Positions 1 to 6,689 of a DNA stretch of 9,553 nucleotides are shown here, piece after piece (positions within the stretch are counted from its first letter, which is position 1; each line of letters begins with the position of its first letter). Source of the DNA: an uncultured Thiomonas sp. Its GTDB lineage: Bacteria > Pseudomonadota > Gammaproteobacteria > Burkholderiales > Burkholderiaceae_C. Both the position numbers and the translations under genes were made by a program. Under the pieces are notes generated by a model that was given only the letters and a program-made list of their open reading frames with translations, was not told where the DNA came from and did no database searches. The DNA lies in assembly GCA_937927695.1 (NCBI GenBank), contig CALBRU010000201.1:1-9553 (forward strand), in the 5' to 3' direction.

Positions 1-428
1 AACATGAACAGGTCCGACAAGGGCGTGGTGATCGGGGCGAGTCCGCCCATCGCCGAGGCCGGCAGATCGCCACGCACATTGGCCAGCGCCTCGCCGACCT
101 GCTGCCGTGCCCAGTACACATCGGTGCCCTCCAGGAAGTCCACCGTGATGTCGGCGATGCCGTACTTCGAAGTCGCGCGCACGATGCGCTTGTTGGCAAT
201 GCCCAGCACCTCCTGCTCGATCGGCAGCACCACGCGGGTCTCCACCTCTTCCGGGGTCATTCCCGGCACTTTCATGATGATCTTGACCTGCGGTGAAGAC
301 ACGTCGGGGAAGGCGTCGATCGGCAGTGACTGCCAGGCGAAAATACCGCCCACCACCAGCGCCAGCATGGCGCCGAGGGTCAGCAGGCGTTGGCGCAAGG
401 CGCCATGCGTGAGAAACATCAAATTCAT
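1..428 (-). CDS. RND heavy-metal efflux permease (CzcA/CusA type), N-terminal part only
   Basis: This is the first 142 residues of an inner-membrane proton-driven efflux permease; the rest lies beyond the left edge (family members are usually a little over 1000 residues). The visible part shows the first transmembrane helix (about residues 14-31), the LPIDAFPD motif just after it, and then the first periplasmic porter stretch with PGMTPEEVE, VVLPIE, SKYGIADITVDF and GTDVYWARQQV. These are hallmarks of the heavy-metal (HME) branch of RND pumps rather than the drug (AcrB) branch. The start is ATG at 428 with a GAGG ribosome-binding site (436-439 on the plus strand) seven bases upstream. It overlaps the stop of the membrane fusion protein gene by four bases (ATGA), so the two are probably translationally coupled. 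The exporting substrate (Cu/Ag or Co/Zn/Cd/Ni) cannot be decided because the transmembrane helix that carries the diagnostic residues is not in the window. Confidence 0.9.
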   Translation of the reverse strand, partial: MNLMFLTHGALRQRLLTLGAMLALVVGGIFAWQSLPIDAFPDVSSPQVKIIMKVPGMTPEEVETRVVLPIEQEVLGIANKRIVRATSKYGIADITVDFLEGTDVYWARQQVGEALANVRGDLPASAMGGLAPITTPLSDLFM

Positions 429-1519
429 GGCGCCACCTCGCCAGCGGCTGCCTTGATCGCCACCACGCCGGTGGCTGCCACCTTGTCGCCAGCCTTCAGC
501 GGGCCGCTGACCATCACCGCATCATTCAGGCGACCGGCCACGGTGACGGGCACGATGCGGAAACCCTCTTTCGTCACCGTGAGCACGACATCGCGGCCAT
601 TGATCTGCGTCACCGCGGCGGGCGGCACGCGCCACACGCCGGCCTGCGTCGGCAGGCTCAATCGCGCCTGAACCACGGCGCCCGCTTGCAGACTGCCGGA
701 GTGGGTAACGCGCACGCGAATCAGCACGCTCTGCCCCGCGTTCAGCGCGGTGGACTTGGCCTGCACCACCCCTTGCGCCTGCAGTGCGGGCACCTCCACT
801 TCGGCGCCCGCCTGAATGGCGCTCGCCTGCTGTGGGCTGGCTTCTATTTCCAGCCACAACTGGCCTTGCTGCGCAATGCGGAACAGTGGCGCGGCCATAT
901 CGACCCGCTGGCCTGGCAAGGCGGTGGTTTCGGTGATGACCCCGGCGATGGGGGCGCGCAAGATGGCCACGCCGTTGAGCGCAGCGCCGCCTGCGGCCAG
1001 CTTGAGCGCCAGATTGCGCTCGGCCAGCATGGCTTGCGCCTCGCGGCTTTGCGCGCGGGCCGCCTCGAGCCGGGCGCCGGGCACGATGCCCTCGTTCACC
1101 AGCGTGGTGTCGCGCTGCAACTGGCGCTGTGCCAGGTCGTATCGGCTTTGCGCCTCGCTGCGCTCGCGTTGCAACTGGGCAATTTGCGGGCTGCTGAGCT
1201 CGGCCAGCGCCTGGCCGCTTTTCACCGTATCACCCGGGTTGACCAGCAGGCGGGTGATCATTCCGGCGGCAGGAGCAGAGACAACAGCCTGCTGCGACAG
1301 CGGCACGGCTACGCGGGCGGGTAGGTCGATTTGCGCGGCCGTGGCGGCCTGCACCGTGGCAAGCCGCACGCCGAGCGCGGTCTGCTGGTCGGCCGTCATG
1401 GCGATGACGCCGGGCGAGGCGGGCTGTGCGGCGGCAGGCAGGGAAACGAGTGCCAGGCTCAACAGGCTGGCGGACACTGCGCACACCAGCGGGCTGCGCG
1501 ACAAAAAGAATTGGGGCAT
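425..1519 (-). CDS. RND efflux membrane fusion protein (CusB/CzcB family, periplasmic adaptor)
   Basis: The product is a 364-residue periplasmic adaptor that would join the inner-membrane pump to an outer-membrane channel. Residues 1-31 form a signal peptide (hydrophobic stretch SASLLSLALVSLPAAA, likely cut after AAA). Next come the first half of a lipoyl-like barrel-sandwich (about 78-107, with APAAGMITRLLVNPGDTVKSGQ), an alpha-helical hairpin rich in Gln, Arg and Ala (about 111-180), the second lipoyl half (RAPIAGVITE, 188-197, to about 215), a beta-barrel, and a C-terminal membrane-proximal domain (DAVMVSGPLKAGDKVAATG). The start chosen is ATG at 1519 because it begins a clean signal peptide. 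An ATG ten codons upstream (1549) is possible, and neither has a strong ribosome-binding site. The mature protein has no cysteine and one histidine, so it does not show a metal-ligand cluster. It overlaps the permease gene by four bases. Confidence 0.93.
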   Translation of the reverse strand: MPQFFLSRSPLVCAVSASLLSLALVSLPAAAQPASPGVIAMTADQQTALGVRLATVQAATAAQIDLPARVAVPLSQQAVVSAPAAGMITRLLVNPGDTVKSGQALAELSSPQIAQLQRERSEAQSRYDLAQRQLQRDTTLVNEGIVPGARLEAARAQSREAQAMLAERNLALKLAAGGAALNGVAILRAPIAGVITETTALPGQRVDMAAPLFRIAQQGQLWLEIEASPQQASAIQAGAEVEVPALQAQGVVQAKSTALNAGQSVLIRVRVTHSGSLQAGAVVQARLSLPTQAGVWRVPPAAVTQINGRDVVLTVTKEGFRIVPVTVAGRLNDAVMVSGPLKAGDKVAATGVVAIKAAAGEVAP

Positions 1520-1570
1520 CTTGCATCCCGGCCATGCGCCGGGCTCCATCTGGGACTGAGTAGCATCTTG

Positions 1571-1601
1571 CGCGTGACAGGTTGCACCTGTGTTTCACGC
1601 G
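1571..1601. repeat. Nested inverted repeat between the small exported protein gene and the fusion protein gene
   Basis: The outer arms CGCGTGA (1571-1577) and TCACGCG (1595-1601) are perfect complements. Inside them CAGGT (1578-1582) and ACCTG (1586-1590) pair around a three-base loop TGC, leaving a four-base bulge TGTT. In the minus-strand transcript this would be a strong stem of about 12 pairs in the 97-base gap between the two genes. No run of T follows it, so it is not a classical intrinsic terminator. It could be a processing or attenuation site, or a regulator binding site. Confidence 0.6.
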
Positions 1602-1616
1602 TGTTGCGGCAGAAAA

Positions 1617-2108
1617 TCAGACCAGAAAGGAGGGCGGGGCCTGGCCGGGAGGCGGTAGGCCGTGGTGGACGCGCGGGAGCGCGTCGTCAGAGATTTGCGG
1701 CCAAGAGATGAGCGCGGTTGCGGCCAAAGTGTGTTGTGACGCGTAAGCAAACGTCGGCAGCACAACTTCAGTGTCGATCACTACGCTGGCCAGGCGGATC
1801 TGGGAAAGCCGGGATTGGGTGATGGCCGAGGCCAGTTCCACATCGCTGGGCTCGGGGGTCTGCAGCGCAAAGCCCGACGGCTGCGCCGTGTGCTGAGGGT
1901 GGCTGGCAAGGCAGGCCAGGCCGTCGGGACTTGATTGCAAACTGAATTGCGGGCTGGCCTGCACTTGCGCTGCGGCCGTCAGCGCATGGATGTGCCAGCC
2001 GCTTTGCACCGGCTGGCCCAGATGCCCATGAATGAATGGCGCCAACCCAAGCAGCAGCACCAGCATGGAGAACCAGGCTGTGCGCAGAGTGGAGAGGGCT
2101 TTGGACAT
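1617..2108 (-). CDS. Small exported protein of unknown function at the head of the efflux gene cluster
   Basis: I do not recognise this 163-residue protein. It has one N-terminal hydrophobic segment (about residues 11-26, WFSMLVLLLGLAPF) preceded by basic residues, which fits a signal peptide or a single anchor. The rest is polar, low in charge and rich in Ala, Gln, Ser and Pro. Histidines are scattered through it (HGH at 27-29, HIH at 39-41, HPQH at 70-73, HH at 148-149), and it ends in a Pro-rich tail (GLPPPGQAPPSF). The layout resembles small periplasmic proteins of poorly known role that precede RND metal-efflux genes (CzcI-type), but I see no sequence match to prove it. The start is taken as ATG at 2108; a GTG at 2150 in the same frame would add 14 residues. 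Neither has a visible ribosome-binding site. It points the same way as the fusion protein gene 97 bases downstream. Confidence 0.65.
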   Translation of the reverse strand: MSKALSTLRTAWFSMLVLLLGLAPFIHGHLGQPVQSGWHIHALTAAAQVQASPQFSLQSSPDGLACLASHPQHTAQPSGFALQTPEPSDVELASAITQSRLSQIRLASVVIDTEVVLPTFAYASQHTLAATALISWPQISDDALPRVHHGLPPPGQAPPSFLV

Positions 2109-2145
2109 GGGCAAAATATGTAAATTTGTAACAACTATAACCAGA

Positions 2146-2182
2146 CCCACAAAAACCCGTGCGGATGGGGGATTTTTGGGGG
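2146..2182. repeat. Imperfect inverted repeat in the divergent intergenic region
   Basis: CCCACAAAAACCC (2146-2158) pairs with GGGATTTTTGGGGG (2169-2182) with one bulged A and one A/G mismatch, giving about 12 Watson-Crick pairs around a ten-base loop. It lies between recG (rightward) and the small exported protein gene (leftward), within the 146 bases 2109-2254. It may be a regulator site or an mRNA leader structure. No T-run follows the stem on either strand. Confidence 0.45.
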
Positions 2183-2242
2183 CTAGGCATCCAGCGGGTG
2201 CGCCATGTCGGGCTCAGGCGCAGACGACGATCCTGTCATTTT

Positions 2243-2248
2243 TAGAAT
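2243..2248 (+). promoter_or_regulatory. Candidate -10 element for recG
   Basis: TAGAAT matches the TATAAT consensus at five of six positions. It ends six bases before the recG ATG, so transcription from it would start at or next to the start codon. No good -35 box is visible 16-18 bases upstream. The call rests only on the hexamer and its position. Confidence 0.3.
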
Positions 2249-2254
2249 GCTCCG

Positions 2255-4414
2255 ATGACTGCCGCGCGCAAGCCCTCGAAGCAAGACCCCTTTGCCGATC
2301 CGCCGCAGCGGCGAAGCGCGCCTCGCAAAGACCCGGCGGACAAGGCCAAACCGGCACGGCCCACGCCGCTCGCCCGGCTGGGTCTGCACACCGACTGGGA
2401 CATTGCGCTGCATCTGCCACTGCGCTATGAGGACGAAACGCGGCTCACGCCGCTGAGCGCGCTGCGCGACGGTGAGCTTGTCACCACGGATGCCGTGGTG
2501 ACCCTGGCGCAGGTGCAGGGCCGCGCGCCGCGTCGGCAGTTGCTGGTGCGGCTGCAAGACCCGGAAGCGGGCGACGCCATCCTCACCCTGCGGCTGTTCC
2601 ATTTCTACCCCAATCAGCTCAAAACTTTGCAGCCCGGGGTGCGGCTGCGGGTGCATGGGCAGGTGCGGCAGGGCTTGTTCGGCTGGGAGATGGTGCATCC
2701 GACCTGGAAGCTGGTGGACGCCAACGCACCCCTGCCGAGCACGCTCACTCCGGTCTATCCCACCACGGCCGGCGTGCCGCAAAGTTATTTGCGCAAGGCC
2801 GTGGCTGGGGCGCTCAAGCGGCTGGTTTGGCGCGACACCGTGCCGCAGGAGGAGCTGACACGCCATCATCTGCCCGATCTGCCTTCGAGTCTGCGCACCC
2901 TGCATGCCCCGCCGGCCGCGGCCTTGCCCGCGCTGGAAGCGGGCGCGCATCCGGCGCAACGGCGGCTGAAGTTTGACGAATTGCTGGCGCAGCAACTGGC
3001 CCAGCAGCAGGCCCGAGCGCAGCGACAACGGTGGAAGGCGCCGGCGCTGCCCGCCGCGCTAGAGGCGCACAGCCTCCCGGCGCAGCTGCGCAGGGCCATT
3101 GCCTTCACCCTCACGGCAGCTCAGGAGCGCTGCGTGGCCGAAATCGCCGCCGACCTGGCGCAGACCGCGCCGATGCACCGGCTGCTGCAGGGCGACGTGG
3201 GCAGCGGCAAAACCGTAGTGGCCGCGCTGGCGGCAGCGCAGGCTGTGGCGGCCGGCTGGCAGTGCGCACTCATGGCGCCCACCGAAATTCTCGCGGCGCA
3301 ACACGCGCGCAAGCTCGCCGATTGGCTGGAGCCGCTGGGCGTGGGCGTCGCCTGGCTTTCGGGCAGCCAGACGAAAAAAGAGCGCGAGGTGGCGCTGCAG
3401 CGCGTGGCCAGCGGACAGGCGCAGCTCGTGCTGGGCACCCACGCCGTCATTCAGGCGCAGGTGCGTTTTGCCCGCCTGGGGCTGGCGATCGTGGACGAGC
3501 AGCACCGTTTCGGCGTGGCGCAGCGCCTGGCCCTGCGCGACAGCCTGCGCGCGGGGACGCAGGGCAGCGGCCTGCAGCCGCATCTGCTGATGATGAGCGC
3601 CACGCCGATTCCGCGCACCCTGGCGATGGCGCTGTTCGGCGATCTGGACGTGTCCACCATCGATGTCTTGCCGCCCGGACGAACGCCGGTGCGCACCAGC
3701 GTGGTCAGCGCCGACCGGCGCGACGAACTCATCAATCGGGTCGGCGCGTTGACCGCGCAGGGGCGGCAGGCCTATTGGGTTTGCCCTCTCGTTGAGGAAA
3801 GCGAGACGCTCGATTTGCAAAACGCCGTGGCCACCCATGCCGAACTCAGCGCCGCGCTGGCGACGATGCCTGGCCGGGATGCGGTGCAAGTCGGCCTGCT
3901 GCACGGTCGCATGAAGGCGCAGGAAAAGCGCGCCATCATGCAGGCGTTTAGTGCGGGCGACATCGGTCTGCTCGTCGCCACCACCGTCATCGAGGTGGGG
4001 GTGGACGTGCCCAACGCCAGCCTCATGGTGATCGAACATGCCGAGCGCTTCGGGCTGTCGCAGTTGCACCAGTTGCGCGGGCGGGTGGGGCGGGGTGCGG
4101 CGCAGTCGGATTGCGTGCTGCTGTTCACCTCGCCGCTGTCGCCCACGGCGCGCGAGCGCTTGGGGGCCATGCGCGAACTCACCGACGGCTTCGCTCTGGC
4201 GCAGAAAGACCTGGAACTGCGCGGGCCGGGCGAACTGCTGGGCCTGCGGCAGTCGGGCGTGCCCGGCCTGCGCTACGCCGATCTGGCGCAAGACATCGAT
4301 CTGCTCGAAGCCGCCCGCGACACCGCGCTACGTCTGCTGGTCGCCGCGCCCGAAGCCGCCCGGCAACACGCCGCCCGCTGGCTGGGCGAAGGGTTCGACT
4401 GGCTGAGCGCGTAA
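2255..4414 (+). CDS. recG: ATP-dependent DNA helicase RecG
   Basis: RecG is a superfamily 2 translocase that reverses stalled replication forks and acts on Holliday junctions and R-loops. The 719-residue product is slightly longer than E. coli RecG (693), with a basic Pro-rich N-terminus (1-40). The wedge/OB domain follows (LHLPLRYEDETRLTPL at 52-67 is a family signature). The helicase motifs are all present: Walker A GDVGSGKT (313-320), APTEIL (341-346), DEQH (414-417), SATPIPRTLA (448-457), HGRMKAQEK (550-558), ATTVIEVGVDVPNA (575-588) and QLRGRVGRG (606-614). The TRG hook region with DLELRGPGELLG (652-663) follows. The ATG at 2255 is the first possible start, since an in-frame TAG lies at 2243-2245. 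There is no ribosome-binding site ahead of it. The gene is divergent from the efflux block and is followed by oxyR 66 bases later. Confidence 0.98.
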   Translation: MTAARKPSKQDPFADPPQRRSAPRKDPADKAKPARPTPLARLGLHTDWDIALHLPLRYEDETRLTPLSALRDGELVTTDAVVTLAQVQGRAPRRQLLVRLQDPEAGDAILTLRLFHFYPNQLKTLQPGVRLRVHGQVRQGLFGWEMVHPTWKLVDANAPLPSTLTPVYPTTAGVPQSYLRKAVAGALKRLVWRDTVPQEELTRHHLPDLPSSLRTLHAPPAAALPALEAGAHPAQRRLKFDELLAQQLAQQQARAQRQRWKAPALPAALEAHSLPAQLRRAIAFTLTAAQERCVAEIAADLAQTAPMHRLLQGDVGSGKTVVAALAAAQAVAAGWQCALMAPTEILAAQHARKLADWLEPLGVGVAWLSGSQTKKEREVALQRVASGQAQLVLGTHAVIQAQVRFARLGLAIVDEQHRFGVAQRLALRDSLRAGTQGSGLQPHLLMMSATPIPRTLAMALFGDLDVSTIDVLPPGRTPVRTSVVSADRRDELINRVGALTAQGRQAYWVCPLVEESETLDLQNAVATHAELSAALATMPGRDAVQVGLLHGRMKAQEKRAIMQAFSAGDIGLLVATTVIEVGVDVPNASLMVIEHAERFGLSQLHQLRGRVGRGAAQSDCVLLFTSPLSPTARERLGAMRELTDGFALAQKDLELRGPGELLGLRQSGVPGLRYADLAQDIDLLEAARDTALRLLVAAPEAARQHAARWLGEGFDWLSA

Positions 4415-4436
4415 GCCACGCGCGACGGGCGTTTGC

Positions 4437-4451
4437 ATTGATTAACACAAT
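4437..4451. promoter_or_regulatory. Candidate OxyR / LysR-type operator upstream of oxyR
   Basis: The 15-base dyad ATTG-N7-CAAT contains a T-N11-A LysR-type box. It has the same 4-7-4 geometry as the OxyR half-element ATAG-N7-CTAT known from E. coli. It ends 29 bases before the oxyR ATG, where an autoregulatory site would be expected. I see only one such element; a second one at the usual helical spacing is not evident, so this is a candidate only. Confidence 0.4.
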
Positions 4452-4480
4452 CTGGCGGCGTTTCTGTTTTAATTCTTTCT

Positions 4481-5428
4481 ATGACTCTGACCGAATTACG
4501 CTATATCGTCGCCGTCGCTCGCGAGCGGCATTTTGGCCGGGCTGCCGAGGCCTGTTTCGTCAGCCAGCCCACCTTGTCGGTCGCCATCAAAAAGCTCGAA
4601 GAAGAACTCGATGTGCGTCTGTTCGAGCGCGGCGGCAATGAGGTGAGCATCACGCCCATCGGCGCGGAAATCGTCGAGCAGGCGCAGCGCGTCATCGAGC
4701 AGGCAGCGGCTATCAAAGAGATCGCCAAGCGCGGCAAAGATCCACTGGCCGGGCCGCTGCGGCTGGGGGTGATCTACACCATTGCGCCCTATCTGCTGCC
4801 CGAGCTGGTGCGCAACGTCATCAAGCGCAGCCCGCAGATGCCGCTGATGCTGCAGGAAAACTTCACCACCCGCCTGCTGGAAATGTTGCGCACCGGCGAG
4901 CTGGATGCGGCCATTCTGGCCGAGCCCTTTCCCGACCAGGGGCTGGCGGTTACGCCGCTGTATGACGAGCCTTTCCTCGTGGCCGTGCCGCGCACCCATG
5001 CGATGGCGACGTGCAAGGAGCTGAGCGCCGAAGCGATCAAGGACGAGACCATGCTGCTGCTGGGCACGGGGCATTGCTTTCGCGACCATGTGCTCGAAGT
5101 CTGCCCGGAATTCGCCCGGTTTTCGCCCAGTTCGGAAGGCATCCGCAAGAGTTTCGAGGGCTCGTCGCTGGAAACCATCAAGCAGATGGTGGCCTCGGGC
5201 ATGGGCATCACCGTGGTGCCCAAGCTGTCGGTGCCCAGGCAGGATGTGACGCATGCGGCCGATCCGAGCACCGATCACGTTTGTTATGTGCCGTTTTCCG
5301 ATCCGCCGCCCACGCGCCGCGTGGTGCTGGTGTGGCGTAAGAGCTTTACCCGGCATGAGGCCATCGCCGCGCTGCGGCAGTCCGTCATGGCCTGTGATCT
5401 GCGGGGCGTCACTTTGCTGATGCCCTGA
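4481..5428 (+). CDS. oxyR: OxyR, peroxide-sensing LysR-type transcriptional regulator
   Basis: This 315-residue LysR-type regulator senses hydrogen peroxide through a reversible disulfide and controls catalase, peroxidase and related genes. The N-terminal winged helix-turn-helix covers about 1-60 (LRYIVAVARERHFGRAAEACFVSQPTLS). A linker helix and the two-lobed sensor domain follow. The redox centre sits at exactly the E. coli numbering: GTGHCF gives His198 and Cys199, Arg201 follows, and the resolving cysteine is Cys208 in LEVCPEF. Thr100 and Thr129, near the active cysteine in E. coli, are also kept. This numbering supports the ATG at 4481 although no ribosome-binding site is visible. A probable self-regulatory dyad lies upstream. 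The next gene is convergent. Linkage of oxyR with recG is also known in other Proteobacteria, for example Pseudomonas aeruginosa, with the opposite gene order. Confidence 0.97.
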   Translation: MTLTELRYIVAVARERHFGRAAEACFVSQPTLSVAIKKLEEELDVRLFERGGNEVSITPIGAEIVEQAQRVIEQAAAIKEIAKRGKDPLAGPLRLGVIYTIAPYLLPELVRNVIKRSPQMPLMLQENFTTRLLEMLRTGELDAAILAEPFPDQGLAVTPLYDEPFLVAVPRTHAMATCKELSAEAIKDETMLLLGTGHCFRDHVLEVCPEFARFSPSSEGIRKSFEGSSLETIKQMVASGMGITVVPKLSVPRQDVTHAADPSTDHVCYVPFSDPPPTRRVVLVWRKSFTRHEAIAALRQSVMACDLRGVTLLMP

Positions 5429-5454
5429 AGGCGCCTAAAAGGGCGGATTCAGGG
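5423..5454. terminator. Hairpin between convergent oxyR and the patatin gene
   Basis: CCCTGAA (5423-5429, containing the oxyR stop codon) and TTCAGGG (5448-5454) are perfect complements. Inside them CGCC (5432-5435) pairs with GGCG (5442-5445). The hairpin fills the 34-base gap between two convergent genes, so it could stop or stabilise transcripts from both sides. It lacks a T-run on either strand, so it is not a textbook intrinsic terminator. Confidence 0.45.
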
Positions 5455-5462
5455 GCTGCGAC

Positions 5463-6677
5463 TCAGGCCTGCGTGTGCACGTCGTGGGTGACGAAGCCCT
5501 GCTCGGCGCTGGGCAGAGCGAACCAGTCCGGGTGGTCGAGGGTGCGGTGCATGTCGTCGAGGCCGCTTTGCCAGTGGGAGCGCATTTCGGAGCGGCCGAA
5601 GGCGTAGTCCTTGCCCTGGCCGTCGAAGGCTTTGTCGCGGTAGATCAGGTGGATGACGTTGTAGCGTTTGTCCTGTGCCATTTCCTGCACCTGCTCGCAC
5701 AACGCGTCGCGTTTGTCGAGCGGAATGCGCTGCAGCAGATCGCGCAGAATGCGGCGCTGCTGCTGCGCCCGCTGCAGGGTGGAGGTGATGATGCGCGTGC
5801 GGCTGGAAAACTGGATGTCTTTCTGCCGCTCGGCCACGTCGAGCAGGGTTTTGGGCACCTCGCCCGCCGCGCTCCACAGATCGACCTGGAACACCAGGGT
5901 GTGGTGGCTGGGATGGCCGCCCAGCACCTGCGACAAGGGCGTGTTCGACACCAGCCCGCCGTCCCAGTAGAACTCGCCGTCGATCTCCACCGCCGGAAAA
6001 CCCGGCGGCAGCGCGCCCGAGGCCATGATGTGCTCGGGGCCGAGCCGCATCTCGGCGCTGTCGAACACGACTTGATTGCCGTTGCGCACATTCACCGCGC
6101 CTACGCTGATGCGGGTTTCGCCGCTGTTGAGCCGGTCGAAATCGACCAGCTTTTCCAGCGTGTCGCGCAGCGGCGCGGTGTCGTAAAAACTGGCTTGTGC
6201 CGGACTGTTGCCGCCTAGCGGCCAGCGCGGCAGAAAAAAGCCCCGCTGACCCTCGAGTATGGCGCGCAGCCCCTGCATGACAGCAAACTGGGCTTGCAGA
6301 GACTCGGGAATCCAGGCTAGCGCCGCGCCGTGTTCCCAGGGCAGAGTGGGCAGCAGCGGCTGTTGAGTGACGGTTTCCCAAAACGTGCGCAGGGCGGCTG
6401 CGCGTTGGCCCGGCGGGTTACCCGCAATCAGCGCCGCATTGATGGAGCCGATGGAAATACCGGCCACCCAGTGCGGATGCACGCCGCAGTCTTCCAACGC
6501 CTCCACCACGCCGCACTGGTAGGCGCCCAGCGCCCCGCCGCCTTGCAACACCAAGGCGATGCGGTCGTAATGCCGCACCTGCGCCAACACGGCATCAGCG
6601 CGGCAGGACGGCGCGGGCTCGGCGGGCTTTGCCTGAGTTTGGGTGCGCTGTGCGCGGCGGCTGGATGCGGTCGTCAT
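5463..6677 (-). CDS. Patatin-family phospholipase with C-terminal DUF3734-type region
   Basis: The 404-residue product is a serine lipid acyl hydrolase of the patatin family. The oxyanion loop is QGGGALGAYQ (45-54). The nucleophile is Ser75 in the GISIG elbow (73-77), and the catalytic Asp is Asp239 in DGG (239-241), completing the Ser-Asp dyad. The C-terminal third (about 275-395, with QFSSRTRIITST and HLIYRDKAFDGQGKDYAF) matches in style the DUF3734 extension found on one branch of bacterial patatins. There is no signal peptide: the first 30 residues are polar and basic, so the protein is probably cytoplasmic. The start is ATG at 6677, only 12 bases after the stop of the 3-hydroxybutyrate dehydrogenase gene; the AAAAGG ribosome-binding site begins at that stop codon. 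The tight spacing suggests one operon and a link to polyhydroxybutyrate or lipid turnover; the true substrate is not known. Confidence 0.92.
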   Translation of the reverse strand: MTTASSRRAQRTQTQAKPAEPAPSCRADAVLAQVRHYDRIALVLQGGGALGAYQCGVVEALEDCGVHPHWVAGISIGSINAALIAGNPPGQRAAALRTFWETVTQQPLLPTLPWEHGAALAWIPESLQAQFAVMQGLRAILEGQRGFFLPRWPLGGNSPAQASFYDTAPLRDTLEKLVDFDRLNSGETRISVGAVNVRNGNQVVFDSAEMRLGPEHIMASGALPPGFPAVEIDGEFYWDGGLVSNTPLSQVLGGHPSHHTLVFQVDLWSAAGEVPKTLLDVAERQKDIQFSSRTRIITSTLQRAQQQRRILRDLLQRIPLDKRDALCEQVQEMAQDKRYNVIHLIYRDKAFDGQGKDYAFGRSEMRSHWQSGLDDMHRTLDHPDWFALPSAEQGFVTHDVHTQA

Positions 6678-6689
6678 GACTTGCGCCTT

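Noticed and set aside
3059..4291. Long minus-strand open frame of 410 codons opposite recG
   Set aside because: It is fully antisense to a clear RecG with all helicase motifs. Its product is a His/Gln/Arg-rich low-information sequence typical of high-GC shadows.
4111..4641. Plus-strand open frame bridging the recG end and the oxyR start
   Set aside because: It is out of frame with two certain genes and has an Arg/Ala-rich shadow composition.
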